A DNA stretch of 64,000 bases from Phenylobacterium glaciei. GTDB taxonomy: Bacteria; Pseudomonadota; Alphaproteobacteria; Caulobacterales; Caulobacteraceae. Of the stretch, positions 7,572 to 18,508 are shown piece after piece. The stretch covers positions 1,240,001 to 1,304,000 of the forward strand of contig NZ_JAGSGD010000001.1 of assembly GCF_016772415.1 (NCBI RefSeq), written 5' to 3'. The position numbers were made by a program, and so were the translations under genes. The notes below the pieces were generated by a model. It was not told where the DNA came from and searched no databases. It saw only the letters and a program-made list of their open reading frames with translations. Each line of letters begins with the position of its first letter. Within the stretch, counting starts at the first letter, position 1.

Positions 7572-9671
7572 CTAGATCGTCCCGACGGTCTTGAGCCGCG
7601 CCTTGGGATGCACCTCGTTCTGGCTCATCACCGGCGTCTGGCCGCGGAAGCGTTCGATGATCGAGCGGACATAGGGGCGGACCTGCGGGCTGGTGAGCAG
7701 CACCGGTGAGTCGCCGTTCAGCGCGGCCCGTTCGAAGGTGTCGCGGACGCCGCGGATGAACTCCTGCAGGCGCGACGGCGCCAGCGCCAGCTGCTTCTCG
7801 TCGCCCGACCCGATCAGGGCGTCGGCGAAGGCGTTCTCCCACTCGGCCGACATGGTGATGATCGGCAGGGCGCCGTCGTCGCCGCGGTGGGCGAAGGACA
7901 GCTGGCGGGCCAGGCGGCCACGGACCTGTTCCACCAGCAGGGTGATGGACTGGGTGTGCGGCGCGGCCTCGCCGATGCCTTCCAGGATTGAGGGCAGGTC
8001 ACGGATCGAGACCCGTTCCTTCAGCAGCGACTGCAGGACGCGTTGGATGGTGGTGGCCGAGACCACCTGGGGCACCAGGTCTTCCACCAGCTTCTTCTGC
8101 TCGGCGGGCAGATCCTTCAGCATCTTCTGCAGCTCCGCGTAGGAGAGCAGGTCGGGCATGTTTTCCTTCAGGATCTCGGTCAGGTGCGTGGTGAGCACGG
8201 TGGCCGGGTCGACGATGGTGTAGCCGCGGAAGGTGGCTTCCTCGCGCAGGCTGTCGTCCACCCAGGTGGCGGGCAGACCGAAGGCCGGTTCGCGGATGTG
8301 TTCGCCGGGCAGGTCCACCTGGCCGCCGCGCGGGTCCATGGCCATCAGCGAGCCGAGACGGACCTCGCCACCGCCGGCCTCCATCTCCTTGATGCGGATC
8401 ATGTAGCCCTGGCTGGGCAGGCGCATGTTGTCGAGGATACGCACCGCCGGCATGACGAAGCCGTAGTCGGTGGCCAGCGTCCGACGCAGGGCCTTGATCT
8501 GGTCGGTCAGGCGACGGCCCTCAAGGTCGTTGATCAGCGGCAGCAGGCCGTAGCCCAGCTCGATCTTGATCTCGTCTATGGCCAGGGTCTGGCTGATCGG
8601 CTCTTCGGATTCCTCGGCGGTGGGCGCCGCCACGGTGAGCGAATTCGATTCCGCCGCCGCCGGCTTGGTATGGCCTCGCCGCCAGGCCAGCACGCCCGAG
8701 GCGATGGAGACGATGGCGAAGGGGATGATCGGCATGCCCGGGATCAGGGCCACGACGCCCGCGGTGGCCGAGACCATGCCGAGCGCGATGGGGTTCATGG
8801 CCAACTGGGTGACCAGCGCCTTGTCGGCCGAGCCGTCGACGCCGGCCTTCGACACCAGGAAGCCCGCGGCGATGGAGATGATCAGGGCCGGGATCTGGCT
8901 GACCAGGCCGTCGCCGATGGTCATGATGGTGTAGGTGGAGGCGGCTTGCGCGATCGGAACCTTGTGCTGGATCACCCCGATCAGAATGCCGCCGATCACG
9001 TTGATCGCGACAATCACGAGGCCGGCGACCGCGTCGCCGCGCACGAACTTCGAGGCGCCGTCCATGGCCCCGAAGAAGGTCGATTCCTGCTCCAGCTCCT
9101 TGCGGCGCTTCTTGGCCAAGTCCTCGTCGATCAGGCCCGAAGACAGGTCGGCGTCGATGGCCATCTGCTTGCCGGGCATAGAGTCCAGGGTGAAGCGGGC
9201 CGCCACCTCGGCGATCCGGCCCGAACCCTTGGTGATGACCACGAAGTTCACCAGCACCAGGATGGCGAAGACGATCAGGCCGATGGCGAAACTGCCCCCG
9301 GTCATGAGGTGGCCGAAGGCCTCGATGACCTTACCCGCCCCGTGCGCCCCCTCGTGGCCGTGACCGAGGATCAGGCGGGTCGACGCGATGTTCAGCGCCA
9401 GTCGGAACAGGGTGGTGACCAGAAGCACCGTCGGGAAGGCGGTGAATTCCAGCGGCCGGCTGATGAGCAGAGAGGTCATCAGGATCAGCACCGCGCTGGT
9501 GATCGAGATCGCCAGCAGCCCGTCCAGCATGAACGCCGGGATGGGCAGGATCAGCAGGACGATGACGCCGATGACGCCGATGGCCAGGGCCACCTCGCCA
9601 CGCGCGATCCAGCTCCACACCTCTCCGGCGGAGGGGCGGTTCGTACCGTAACCTGCGGGGACGTCAGCCAT
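7572..9671 (-). CDS. flhA: Flagellar biosynthesis protein FlhA (export gate)
   Basis: This is a 699-residue inner-membrane component of the flagellar type III secretion gate. The N-terminal half has about eight transmembrane segments starting near residue 24 (VALAIGVIGVIVLLILPIP). The FHIPEP-type loop region includes DSMPGKQMAIDADLSSGLI, a hallmark of FlhA/YscV. The C-terminal half (from about 350) is the cytosolic nonamer-forming domain that docks export chaperones, including VDPATVLTTHLTEIL. Length is typical. It is the last flagellar gene of the fliF-led series, 62 bases after flbD. The gap could hold its own promoter, though none was identified. Confidence 0.97.
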   Translation of the reverse strand: MADVPAGYGTNRPSAGEVWSWIARGEVALAIGVIGVIVLLILPIPAFMLDGLLAISITSAVLILMTSLLISRPLEFTAFPTVLLVTTLFRLALNIASTRLILGHGHEGAHGAGKVIEAFGHLMTGGSFAIGLIVFAILVLVNFVVITKGSGRIAEVAARFTLDSMPGKQMAIDADLSSGLIDEDLAKKRRKELEQESTFFGAMDGASKFVRGDAVAGLVIVAINVIGGILIGVIQHKVPIAQAASTYTIMTIGDGLVSQIPALIISIAAGFLVSKAGVDGSADKALVTQLAMNPIALGMVSATAGVVALIPGMPIIPFAIVSIASGVLAWRRGHTKPAAAESNSLTVAAPTAEESEEPISQTLAIDEIKIELGYGLLPLINDLEGRRLTDQIKALRRTLATDYGFVMPAVRILDNMRLPSQGYMIRIKEMEAGGGEVRLGSLMAMDPRGGQVDLPGEHIREPAFGLPATWVDDSLREEATFRGYTIVDPATVLTTHLTEILKENMPDLLSYAELQKMLKDLPAEQKKLVEDLVPQVVSATTIQRVLQSLLKERVSIRDLPSILEGIGEAAPHTQSITLLVEQVRGRLARQLSFAHRGDDGALPIITMSAEWENAFADALIGSGDEKQLALAPSRLQEFIRGVRDTFERAALNGDSPVLLTSPQVRPYVRSIIERFRGQTPVMSQNEVHPKARLKTVGTI

Positions 9672-9733
9672 GGGTGGAATCCGAAGCGCCCGCCCTCTGA
9701 CGAGGGCAGGCGGAAAGCGAAGAGATCAGGCGA

Positions 9734-11104
<1,371 letters not shown>

Positions 11105-11132
11105 ATCAAATCTCCTCAGACTCCAGGGGCCG

Positions 11133-11468
11133 TCAGGCCGCCGAGTCCCCGTCCTTGATGATTTCCGTCATGGTCACGCCCAGGCGTTCGTCGACGATGA
11201 CGACCTCGCCCCGGGCGACCAGGCGGTTGTTGACGTAGATGTCGATGGCCTCGCCGACCTTGCGGTCCAGCTCCAGCACGCTGCCGGAGCTGAGTTGCAG
11301 CAGCTGGGCCACCGACATGGTGGCGCGGCCAAGGACCGCGGAAATCGAGACCGGGACGTCGAAGACCGGCGCCAGGTCGGTGGCGGTCTTGTCCTCCATG
11401 TCCATCGACATGTCGGCGAGCGGATCGCCGGGGGCGAATTCGTCGAGCTCAAGTCCGTTCTCGGCCAT
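11133..11468 (-). CDS. fliN: Flagellar motor switch protein FliN
   Basis: The 111-residue protein has an acidic N-terminus and a C-terminal SpoA/SPOA domain: [32 protein letters not shown] and [17 protein letters not shown]. FliN forms the lower C-ring with FliM and helps dock FliH-FliI. It lies between fliH (5 bases upstream) and flbD (28 bases downstream), in an operon that also encodes FliF and FliG. Confidence 0.95.
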   Translation of the reverse strand: MAENGLELDEFAPGDPLADMSMDMEDKTATDLAPVFDVPVSISAVLGRATMSVAQLLQLSSGSVLELDRKVGEAIDIYVNNRLVARGEVVIVDERLGVTMTEIIKDGDSAA

Positions 11469-11473
11469 GGGGA

Positions 11474-12127
11474 TTAGCCTTCACTTCCAGGAATAAGGGG
11501 TTCGGCGTGCAGGCCCTCGGCGGCGAGCGCCGCTTCCAGGACCACCGCCACGCGCTCGGCTGCGGCGCCGGGGTCGTAGGCCGCCGCGCCGTCGCCGAAG
11601 TCGAGGGTGAAGGCGGCGTGGCCGAGGCCCGCCGCCGGCTTGATGTGGATGGCGCCGGCATAGCCGATGCCCTGGGCGACCTCCGCCAGCAGGGGCTCGA
11701 GCGCGACGGCGAGGTCGGGGTTGGCAGACACCACCAGGCGCGGCGCGGCCTCGATTTCGCGGGCCAGCGATTCCAGGGCCGCCTGGATCGGGGCCTCGGG
11801 GAACCGCAGCAGGGCGGCGTCGGCGATGGCCTTGGCGCAGGCAAGGGCCAGGTGGGCCGAGCCCAGCCGGTGTTCGTGTGCGACCTCGGCCAGGGTGGGC
11901 AGGGCGGCGCGGGCGGCGTCGGCGATACGCGACAGGGCCTGGGCCTGCAGGGCGGCCGTGGAGGCCAGGCCCTGGCTCTCGCCGGCGGCGAAGGCGGTCT
12001 GGCGCACGGCCTCGACCTCCTCGGCGCTGTAGGAGCGCTTCGGCCGCGGCTGGGCGAAGGCGACGTCGCCCGCGCCGTCGAACACGGTGTCGAAGCCGAA
12101 CTTCTCGTGAGGGATATCGCTGGCCAT
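11474..12127 (-). CDS. fliH: Flagellar assembly protein FliH (FlbE in Caulobacter)
   Basis: The 217-residue protein starts with SDIPHEKFGFDTVFDG, has an alanine- and glutamine-rich helical middle (about 30-110) and a mixed alpha/beta C-terminal domain as in FliH/YscL. FliH dimers bind FliI and hold it at the C-ring through FliN. Sequence conservation is weak. The call relies mainly on position between fliG (1-base overlap of start and stop) and fliN. In Caulobacter this position is occupied by FlbE, a FliH-like protein also linked to cell-pole events. Confidence 0.85.
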   Translation of the reverse strand: MASDIPHEKFGFDTVFDGAGDVAFAQPRPKRSYSAEEVEAVRQTAFAAGESQGLASTAALQAQALSRIADAARAALPTLAEVAHEHRLGSAHLALACAKAIADAALLRFPEAPIQAALESLAREIEAAPRLVVSANPDLAVALEPLLAEVAQGIGYAGAIHIKPAAGLGHAAFTLDFGDGAAAYDPGAAAERVAVVLEAALAAEGLHAEPLIPGSEG

Positions 12128-13158
12128 CAGTAGATCAGCTCATCGTCGCTGCCGGCCCCGGCCAGCATGATCTCGCCCTTGGCGGCCAGGTCCTTGGCGA
12201 CCTGCACCATGGCCATCTGCGCCTGGTCGACGTCGCGCAGACGCACCGGGCCCATGCCCTCCATGTCCTCGCGCATGATCTTGGCGGCGCGCTCGGACAT
12301 GTTGGAGAAGAACATCTCGCGCAAGCTGTCGGACGAGCCCTTGAGGGCCAGGCCCAGCTGGTCCTTCTCGACGGCGCGAAGCAGGGTCTGGACCCCGCCG
12401 GGGTCGAGCTTGGACAGGTCCTCGAAGACGAACATCAGGGCGCGGATGCGCTCGGCGCTCTCGCGGTTGCGCTCTTCCAGGGCCGCGATGAAGCGCGCCT
12501 CGGTTTGACGGTCGAAGGCGTTGAAGATGTCGGCCATCATCTCGTGGCTGTCGCGCTTGGAGGTGCGCGCCAGGTTGGACATGAACTCGGTCCGCAGGGT
12601 CTGCTCGATCTTGTCGAGGATCTCGCGCTGCACCGGCTCCATCCGCAGCATGCGGGTGACGCACTCCAGGGCGAAGTCTTCCGGCAGAGCGCCCAGCACG
12701 CGGGCGGCGTGGTCGGACTTCACCTTGCTCAGCACCACGGCGACGGTCTGCGGGTATTCGTTCTTCAGATAGTTGGCGAGCACCGCCTCGTTCACGTTGC
12801 CCAGCTTGTCCCACATGGTGCGACCCGCGGGACCGCGGATCTCCTCCATCAGGGTGTCGACCTTCTCGGCCGGCAGGAAGGCGGCCAGCAGGCGCTGGGT
12901 CTGCTCGAAGGAGCCCATGATCGCGCCGGCGCCGGACATGCCGGAGATGAAGTCCACCAGCAGCTGCTCGACCACCGAGGCCGCCACGTTTCCGAGGCCG
13001 GCCATGGCCTGGGAGATCTCCTTGATCTCCTCGTCGTCCAGCTGCTGCCAGATGGTGCCGTGGTCTTCGCCGAGCGCCAGCAGGATGACGGCCGCCTTCT
13101 CCGGCCCGCTCAGGCGGGTGACGTCGGTGATCGCCTTGCCTTTGGAGCCGACGGCCAT
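12127..13158 (-). CDS. fliG: Flagellar motor switch protein FliG
   Basis: The 343-residue C-ring protein couples stator force to rotation and binds FliF. Visible signatures include [17 protein letters not shown] near the N-terminus and [39 protein letters not shown] is the C-terminal torque-helix region, carrying the charged residues that meet the stator. Length is close to the family norm. It overlaps fliF and fliH by one base each, so the three are translationally coupled. Confidence 0.97.
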   Translation of the reverse strand: MAVGSKGKAITDVTRLSGPEKAAVILLALGEDHGTIWQQLDDEEIKEISQAMAGLGNVAASVVEQLLVDFISGMSGAGAIMGSFEQTQRLLAAFLPAEKVDTLMEEIRGPAGRTMWDKLGNVNEAVLANYLKNEYPQTVAVVLSKVKSDHAARVLGALPEDFALECVTRMLRMEPVQREILDKIEQTLRTEFMSNLARTSKRDSHEMMADIFNAFDRQTEARFIAALEERNRESAERIRALMFVFEDLSKLDPGGVQTLLRAVEKDQLGLALKGSSDSLREMFFSNMSERAAKIMREDMEGMGPVRLRDVDQAQMAMVQVAKDLAAKGEIMLAGAGSDDELIY

Positions 13159-14858
13159 CAGGTGGTCTCATGCAGCCAGGTGCGCAGCAGCGACACCGAC
13201 TCTTCTGGGTGGGTGTCGACGAACTCGGCGACGCGCTTGACGGAGGAGGCCTTCACCTGGCCCTCGATCCGGGCGATGTCGATCCGCGACTCCAGCTCGT
13301 TGCCGGGGCCGGGCAGGGCCAGCGACTGGCCGGTGTTGGGGTCGACGGCGACCTGCATGGGTTGGCCGTCGGCGGTGGTGATGATGCGGGTCATCTGCGG
13401 GGCGCTGGCCATGGTCAGGGCCGGCAGGCCGTTGCCCACGACGCCGCCGCGACCGCCGCCGCCGCCAAGCATCGGTCGGACGACGAAGATCATCATGGCG
13501 AGCGCCACGATGGCCATCACCCCCAGCTCGGCGGCGCGCATGATGTCGTTCTTGTCGAAGCCCATCAGCGGGCTGGCCGCCGTCACGCCGTCGGCGTCGA
13601 CCGTGGAGGGGAAGCGGACATTGACCACCGTCACCTGGTCGCCGCGGGCCTGGTCGTAGCCGACCGCGGTGCGCACCAGCTGTTCCAGGCGCTGCATCTC
13701 CTGGGCGCTGCGCGGGGTGTAGGCGCCGGGCTTGCCGTCCTTGCCCGGCGCGGTGATCCCGTCCACGGCCACGGCCACGGAGATGCGCTTCAGCTGGCCG
13801 GGCTCCTTCACCTCGGTCCGCGTGGTCTTGGAGATCTCGTAGTTGGTGGTGGATTCGGTGCTGCCGCTGTTGGAGACGCTGTTGTCGGTGTCCGCGCCGG
13901 GCGCGCCGGGGATGTTGGCGGCGGCGGAGACCTGTCCCGAGGAGGTCGGGCTGTTTTCCTTGGCGGTCTGTTCGGTGGTGGATTCCGACCGGATCACCTG
14001 ACCGTCCGGATCAAACTTTTCCTCGGCGATGGTGATGCGCGACAGGTCCAGGTCGGCGGTGACGTTCACCCGGGCCTTGCCCGCGCCGACCATACCCTCG
14101 ACCAGGGTCTTGATGGTCTTGGTGATGCGCTGTTCGACGTCGCTCTTGCGGCCGTCGGCGGCCATGGCGTCGCCGGCCTCTCCGCCCGAAAGGGTCTTGG
14201 CGTGCTGGTCCACCACGGTGACGCGGTCCGGCTTCAGATTGGGAACGGCGCCGGCCACCAGGTTCTGCATGGCGCGGACCTGGTCGGCGCTGGGCTCGCG
14301 GCCGCCAACCCCGATGCTGACCGAGGCCGAGGGCTGTTCAGCCTCTTCCTCGAACAGTTCACGCTTGGGCAGGACCAGGTGGACGCGGGCCGAGGTGATG
14401 CCGTCCAGGGCCTGGATGGTGCGGGCCAGCTCGCCTTCCAGGGCGCGCTGGCGGTTGAGCTGCTGGACGAAGTCCGTCTGGCCCATGGCGTTGGCGTTGT
14501 CGAAGATCTCGTAGCCCACCGAACCCGACGTCGGCAGGCCCTTGGCCGACAGCAGCAGGCGGGTGGAGGCCACCTCGTCGCGGCCGACCATGATGGTGGA
14601 GCCGTCGCCCTTGACCTCGTATTTCACGTTGGCCTGGTCGAGGGCCGCAGTGATCGAGCTCGCCTCCTTCAGGTCCAGGTTCGAATAGAGCAGGGATTTG
14701 GGCTGGCCGAGGTTCATGGTCAGGGCGACAACCGCCGCGACCACCCCGATGCCGACCCCCAGCATGGCGGCGAGACGTCCGATACCGAACCGTTGCAAGG
14801 CGGCGACGAAACTGTTCAACGCGAGGCCGTCCCTGTTTCCAAAGCGGGGGGCCGTCAC
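13158..14858 (-). CDS. fliF: Flagellar MS-ring protein FliF
   Basis: The 566-residue protein is the MS-ring scaffold and the first gene of the operon. It has TM1 near residues 29-50 ([18 protein letters not shown]), a large periplasmic part with ring-building motifs, and TM2 near 432-452 ([17 protein letters not shown]). The periplasmic part includes [20 protein letters not shown] and [17 protein letters not shown] cytoplasmic tail binds FliG ([19 protein letters not shown]). The start is 26 bases downstream of a pair of overlapping palindromes. Confidence 0.97.
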   Translation of the reverse strand: MTAPRFGNRDGLALNSFVAALQRFGIGRLAAMLGVGIGVVAAVVALTMNLGQPKSLLYSNLDLKEASSITAALDQANVKYEVKGDGSTIMVGRDEVASTRLLLSAKGLPTSGSVGYEIFDNANAMGQTDFVQQLNRQRALEGELARTIQALDGITSARVHLVLPKRELFEEEAEQPSASVSIGVGGREPSADQVRAMQNLVAGAVPNLKPDRVTVVDQHAKTLSGGEAGDAMAADGRKSDVEQRITKTIKTLVEGMVGAGKARVNVTADLDLSRITIAEEKFDPDGQVIRSESTTEQTAKENSPTSSGQVSAAANIPGAPGADTDNSVSNSGSTESTTNYEISKTTRTEVKEPGQLKRISVAVAVDGITAPGKDGKPGAYTPRSAQEMQRLEQLVRTAVGYDQARGDQVTVVNVRFPSTVDADGVTAASPLMGFDKNDIMRAAELGVMAIVALAMMIFVVRPMLGGGGGRGGVVGNGLPALTMASAPQMTRIITTADGQPMQVAVDPNTGQSLALPGPGNELESRIDIARIEGQVKASSVKRVAEFVDTHPEESVSLLRTWLHETT

Positions 14859-14883
14859 AGAATGCGCCCGCCGCTAGGCAGGA

Positions 14884-14915
14884 TTTACCCAGTGCTTGGT
14901 AAACGAGCCGTTTAC
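14884..14915 (-). promoter_or_regulatory. Overlapping palindromes upstream of fliF (candidate CtrA/FlbD-type control site)
   Basis: Two perfect inverted repeats share one arm: GTAAAC-5 bases-GTTTAC (14899-14915) and TTTACC-8 bases-GGTAAA (14884-14903). The first has TAAA-N7-TTTA, a 4-7-4 spacing like the CtrA half-sites TTAA-N7-TTAA but with two mismatches. In Caulobacter the fliF promoter is CtrA-activated and FlbD-repressed. The symmetry and position are seen directly; the protein identity is inference. Confidence 0.5.
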
Positions 14916-14976
14916 ATCTGAGCGCCGCTGTCCCCGGACTGGGGACGCGATGTCGCAGGAGGGCTCGGGCTCGGGC

Positions 14977-17139
14977 CTATCCGCCCCAGGGGGTCAGCGC
15001 GCCCCAGAGGCCCAGGACCACCGAGAAGGTCGTGTAGAGCAGCACCGTGAAGGTGAAGCCCGCCTTGCGCGCCTGGGTCCAGCTGTCGACCCGGCGGCCG
15101 CCGCGCCAGACGGCGGGTACGATGAGCACGGTGCCGAGCGTCATCAGGGCGGCGACGAAGGCGCAGGCCGAGGCGATCACCAGAGTGGGGCCCGGCCAGC
15201 CGTACATGACGTTGGCGAGGTCGCGGGTCTTCGAGACCCAGACCAGGAACAGCACCATCGAGGTCAGCCACAGGGCGGCCTGGATATTCTGGATCAGGCT
15301 GGCCTGGCTCTGGATGCCGGTCTCGCGGAATTCGCGCCGATTGCGCATCAACACCGCGCCCAGGGTCGCCGCGGCGGCGAACGCTGTCAGACCTGCCAGG
15401 ATCAGCAGGTTGGAGGGCCGGTTCCAGAAGCCGGTGCGTTCGAAGGTGGTGACGCCGTCGGCGCGGCTGAAGCTGATGGCCTTTCCGTCCTGGATGTCGA
15501 AACTCAACCGCTCGGCGCCGGCGGCCGAGATGAACCGCCCAGCCAGCGGGTCGCCCTCGGGGACCCAGCTGCGAGCGGCCTCGCCCATGCCGCCGGACGT
15601 GACGAGGCGGCCGTCGTCAGTGATGCTGACCGAGACGCCGTTGATCACCTTGCCGACAAAGGACTCCAGGCCGCGATAGGCCCGTCGCGTTCCGAGATAG
15701 TAGCCCTCATAGACCGCGCGACTATCGACCAGCGCGGCGACGCCCTTACGGGGGAAGGGCATGGGGGCGGCGTAGAACTGCGCCACGATACGCTCGGGCA
15801 GGCGCGTGGCCAGGGCGCCGCCGGTCTCGGTGTTGGTGCTGATGAAGACGCCCAGCTTCAGGTCAGGCGCCACCACCATGTTGGACAGGAAGGACAGGGT
15901 GCCGCCGGCATGTCCGAAGCCCTTGTGGCCGCCGGGCAGGTCATAGGCCATGAAGCCGTGCGGCCAGCCGTTGATCCCTGGCGCCGTGCGCCGTAGCGGC
16001 GTGCTGAACGCCCTGGCCGCCGCGGGGCCGTAGATCGTCGCCCCATCGAGGCCGCCGCCATTCAGCAGCATCTGCATATAGCGCGCCATGTCTCCGGCGG
16101 TGGAGGAGGCTGAGCCCGCCGGGGCGACATGGCCGACATATTCGTAGGGCCGGGCGCTGTAGCCGGTGGGCGTCCAGCGATAGCCTTCTGATAGATCCCC
16201 CTGCAGGGCCTGGGGCATTGGAGCCGGCAGGCCGGGCTTGGCGGGACGGGCTTCGCGGAACGTGGTGTGGTTCATGCCGAGCGGTAGGAGGATCTCCTCC
16301 TCGATCAGCCGCTCGAAGGGTTTGCCGGAGACGTAGGATACCGCCTCGCCGGCCAGGGCCGCGCCATAGTTGGAATAACTGGCCACCGCGCCCGGCGCGT
16401 GGACGCGGCGCGGGCGCTCCTGGCGCAGATAGGCCGCCAGCGGCCGTTCGCGGTTGGGGCTCTTCTCGAAAAGCTGGCCGAGCGTCCGGTCCTCGAAGCC
16501 CGCGGAGTGGTCCAGCAGGTTGCGGACGCGGATCGGGGTGTGGAAGCCCTGGTCCTTCACCTGAAGCTGCTCGGGCAGGTACAGGTTGATCGGCTGGCCC
16601 AGGCGGATGCGGTCGGCCTCGACCTCCTTCATCAGGGCGATCCAGGTGAAGGTCTTGGAGATTGAGCCTACCCGGAACAGGGTGGTGTCCGGATTGACCT
16701 TGCGGGCCGGCGACAGGCTGGCGAAGCCGTAGCCCTTCTTCAGCACCACCTGGCCGTCCTGGATTACCGCCACGGTGACGCCGGCGATATGCTCGCGGTC
16801 CATGGCGTCCTTCACCACGCCGTCGACATAGGCCTCGAGCTCAGCCGGCGGCAGGGCCTGGCCCGCGGCTAGGCGGGCGCCCGCGGGGGTCAGTGGCGCA
16901 GCCGGGGCGAGGGTGGTCAGACTGGGGATCGTGACGGAAGCAGCGCCGGGCTTCGCGGCGGCGGGACGCACGGTGGCGCGGACCGCGGGCTGGGCGGGCC
17001 GCTTCAGGGCCTCGTAGGGCACGGGTCCCTTGGGATTGGCGGCGGCGGTCGCCGAGGACGCGGCCGCATCCTGGGCGGCGGCCGGAGCGGCCAGGAGCAG
17101 GAGGAGCGCGGCGAAGGCGGCTTTGGCGACGGAATTCAT
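14977..17139 (-). CDS. Membrane-anchored serine hydrolase (beta-lactamase/class C PBP family)
   Basis: The 720-residue protein has a signal peptide (NSVAKAAFAALLLLLAAPAA), a Pro/Ala-rich spacer (about 25-95) and a class C beta-lactamase fold. The nucleophile is S159 in GSISK, the YxN-equivalent is SYSNYG, and the third motif is GHAGG in place of KTG. Four predicted transmembrane segments close the C-terminus (for example LILAGLTAFAAAATLGAVLM). This arrangement suggests a periplasmic esterase or peptidase tethered to the inner membrane rather than a drug-resistance enzyme. The frame is open 39 codons further upstream, but the signal peptide places the start at 17139. The substrate is unknown. 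Confidence 0.85.
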   Translation of the reverse strand: MNSVAKAAFAALLLLLAAPAAAQDAAASSATAAANPKGPVPYEALKRPAQPAVRATVRPAAAKPGAASVTIPSLTTLAPAAPLTPAGARLAAGQALPPAELEAYVDGVVKDAMDREHIAGVTVAVIQDGQVVLKKGYGFASLSPARKVNPDTTLFRVGSISKTFTWIALMKEVEADRIRLGQPINLYLPEQLQVKDQGFHTPIRVRNLLDHSAGFEDRTLGQLFEKSPNRERPLAAYLRQERPRRVHAPGAVASYSNYGAALAGEAVSYVSGKPFERLIEEEILLPLGMNHTTFREARPAKPGLPAPMPQALQGDLSEGYRWTPTGYSARPYEYVGHVAPAGSASSTAGDMARYMQMLLNGGGLDGATIYGPAAARAFSTPLRRTAPGINGWPHGFMAYDLPGGHKGFGHAGGTLSFLSNMVVAPDLKLGVFISTNTETGGALATRLPERIVAQFYAAPMPFPRKGVAALVDSRAVYEGYYLGTRRAYRGLESFVGKVINGVSVSITDDGRLVTSGGMGEAARSWVPEGDPLAGRFISAAGAERLSFDIQDGKAISFSRADGVTTFERTGFWNRPSNLLILAGLTAFAAAATLGAVLMRNRREFRETGIQSQASLIQNIQAALWLTSMVLFLVWVSKTRDLANVMYGWPGPTLVIASACAFVAALMTLGTVLIVPAVWRGGRRVDSWTQARKAGFTFTVLLYTTFSVVLGLWGALTPWGG

Positions 17140-17252
17140 CGGAGAGATCGGCTTCGGGTGAAGGGCTGGCGCGAGACCTCCTTGTAGAGACGCCTGCGCG
17201 CTCTTCAACCCGGCGCCTGACCGTAAGGGAAGACAGGTTGTCACCCCTGCCA

Positions 17253-18032
17253 TCACCCCTTCGGCGGTGGACCCACCGGGAACGGGTACAGCGGCAGCAT
17301 CGGGCGCAACTGCGGGCCGATCCAGACCTGGGGTTCGGAGGGCGGCGTCATGCCCTCCTTCTTCTCGCGGGCGGCCACGCAGGCCTGGACTTCCTTGGCC
17401 AGGCTCGGGAAGTCATGGGCCGCTGAACTCGACTGCAGGAAGCATTCGTCGAAGAACGGATACTTGTTGGCCTCGCCGCAGCCGAAGGAGGTGCGGTCGG
17501 GCCGCGCGGCGGTCAGGATCATGCGGTTGGGCTGGGCCAGATCCGGGATGAAGACGCCGGAGAAGCAGGCCGAGATCACCACCACCGTCGGACGCTGGCC
17601 GCAGGTGCGGTCCAGGATCGCGCCCAGCAGGGGCGGGGGTAGGATGCTCTGGTCCACCAGCACCCCCTGCGGCGCGCCGTGCGAGGAGAAATAGACCAGG
17701 CAGCCGCCCTGGGCCTTGGGGGCGATCTCGGTCAGGGCCTCGTAGATGGCCTTGGGGCTGGACTTGCCGGCCTTGACGTCCTTGTAGCGCTCGGGCCGGA
17801 CGGAAAGCTGCCGCAGGTTGGCCTTGTCGAAGCCGATCCGCTCCAGTTCCTGGGAGACATCGCGGCGCGCGTTGTCGAAGGCTTCGGAAGGGCCGCCCGA
17901 GTGGGCGTGCCAGTCGCCGGCCACGACCACCGCGGCCCAGTCGGAGAAGGGGCCCGTCGCCGCAAAGGCCGGGGCCGTCCAGCCGAGCAGCAGGACGATC
18001 AGGACGCCGAGGAAACCGCGGCGCGCGCCCAT
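17253..18032 (-). CDS. Exported C13 (legumain-like) cysteine peptidase family protein
   Basis: The 259-residue protein has a signal peptide (about 1-24). The caspase-fold dyad is visible: H118 in YFSSHGAPQG and C156 in VVISACFSG, each after a hydrophobic strand, as in clan CD peptidases such as legumain and GPI transamidase. Residue W41-H44 (GDWHAHSGG) resembles other bacterial C13 members. Bacterial functions are poorly known. It lies between the serine hydrolase gene downstream and a thioesterase gene 1 base upstream, all on the same strand. Confidence 0.8.
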   Translation of the reverse strand: MGARRGFLGVLIVLLLGWTAPAFAATGPFSDWAAVVVAGDWHAHSGGPSEAFDNARRDVSQELERIGFDKANLRQLSVRPERYKDVKAGKSSPKAIYEALTEIAPKAQGGCLVYFSSHGAPQGVLVDQSILPPPLLGAILDRTCGQRPTVVVISACFSGVFIPDLAQPNRMILTAARPDRTSFGCGEANKYPFFDECFLQSSSAAHDFPSLAKEVQACVAAREKKEGMTPPSEPQVWIGPQLRPMLPLYPFPVGPPPKG

Positions 18033-18033
18033 G

Positions 18034-18498
18034 CTACTTCTTGTAGCTCTGGAAGGGGGTGGGGACCGCCGTGCCCGTGGCCTTGGCCACCAGTCGGCCG
18101 TCGGCGTCGTAGAGCTCGCCCTCGGTGAAGGCGATGGTCCGCCCCCACTTGGCCACCCGGCCGATACCCTTCAGGACGCCAGGCATGGCGGGGCGGAAGA
18201 AGGTGGTCTTCATCTCGGCGGTAGGAGCGACATGGGTCATGCCCGAGGCCACCATGCAGGCCGTCGACATGGCCTCGTCCAGCATGGCGCAGAGGTAGCC
18301 GCCCTGGATCTGCTTCATCGGGTTGAGCAGCAGTTCGGCCCGGGCCTCGAAGGCCACCTCCACCGACTTCTCGGCCTGGCTGACGGCCACCATGCGGAAG
18401 CCCAGGGTCTGGGAGCCGGTGGGCTGGTTCTTGGAACGCAGGAAGCGCGCCAGGATCGCCTCGTCGGTCAGGGCCTCCGGGGCTGCGACGTCGGTCAT
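18034..18498 (-). CDS. PaaI-type hot-dog thioesterase
   Basis: The 154-residue protein has the hot-dog fold motif IQGGYLCAMLDEAMSTAC, where the helix Asp/Glu is the catalytic acid of PaaI-like acyl-CoA thioesterases. VAPTAEMKTTFFRPAMPG and GRVAKWGRTIAFTEGEL are further conserved strands. It probably hydrolyses aromatic or medium-chain acyl-CoA; the exact substrate is not evident. The start MTDVAAPEAL gives a 10-base gap from sspB; a longer open frame upstream would overlap sspB and lacks conservation. Confidence 0.85.
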   Translation of the reverse strand: MTDVAAPEALTDEAILARFLRSKNQPTGSQTLGFRMVAVSQAEKSVEVAFEARAELLLNPMKQIQGGYLCAMLDEAMSTACMVASGMTHVAPTAEMKTTFFRPAMPGVLKGIGRVAKWGRTIAFTEGELYDADGRLVAKATGTAVPTPFQSYKK

Positions 18499-18508
18499 GG
18501 TCGGGGGC

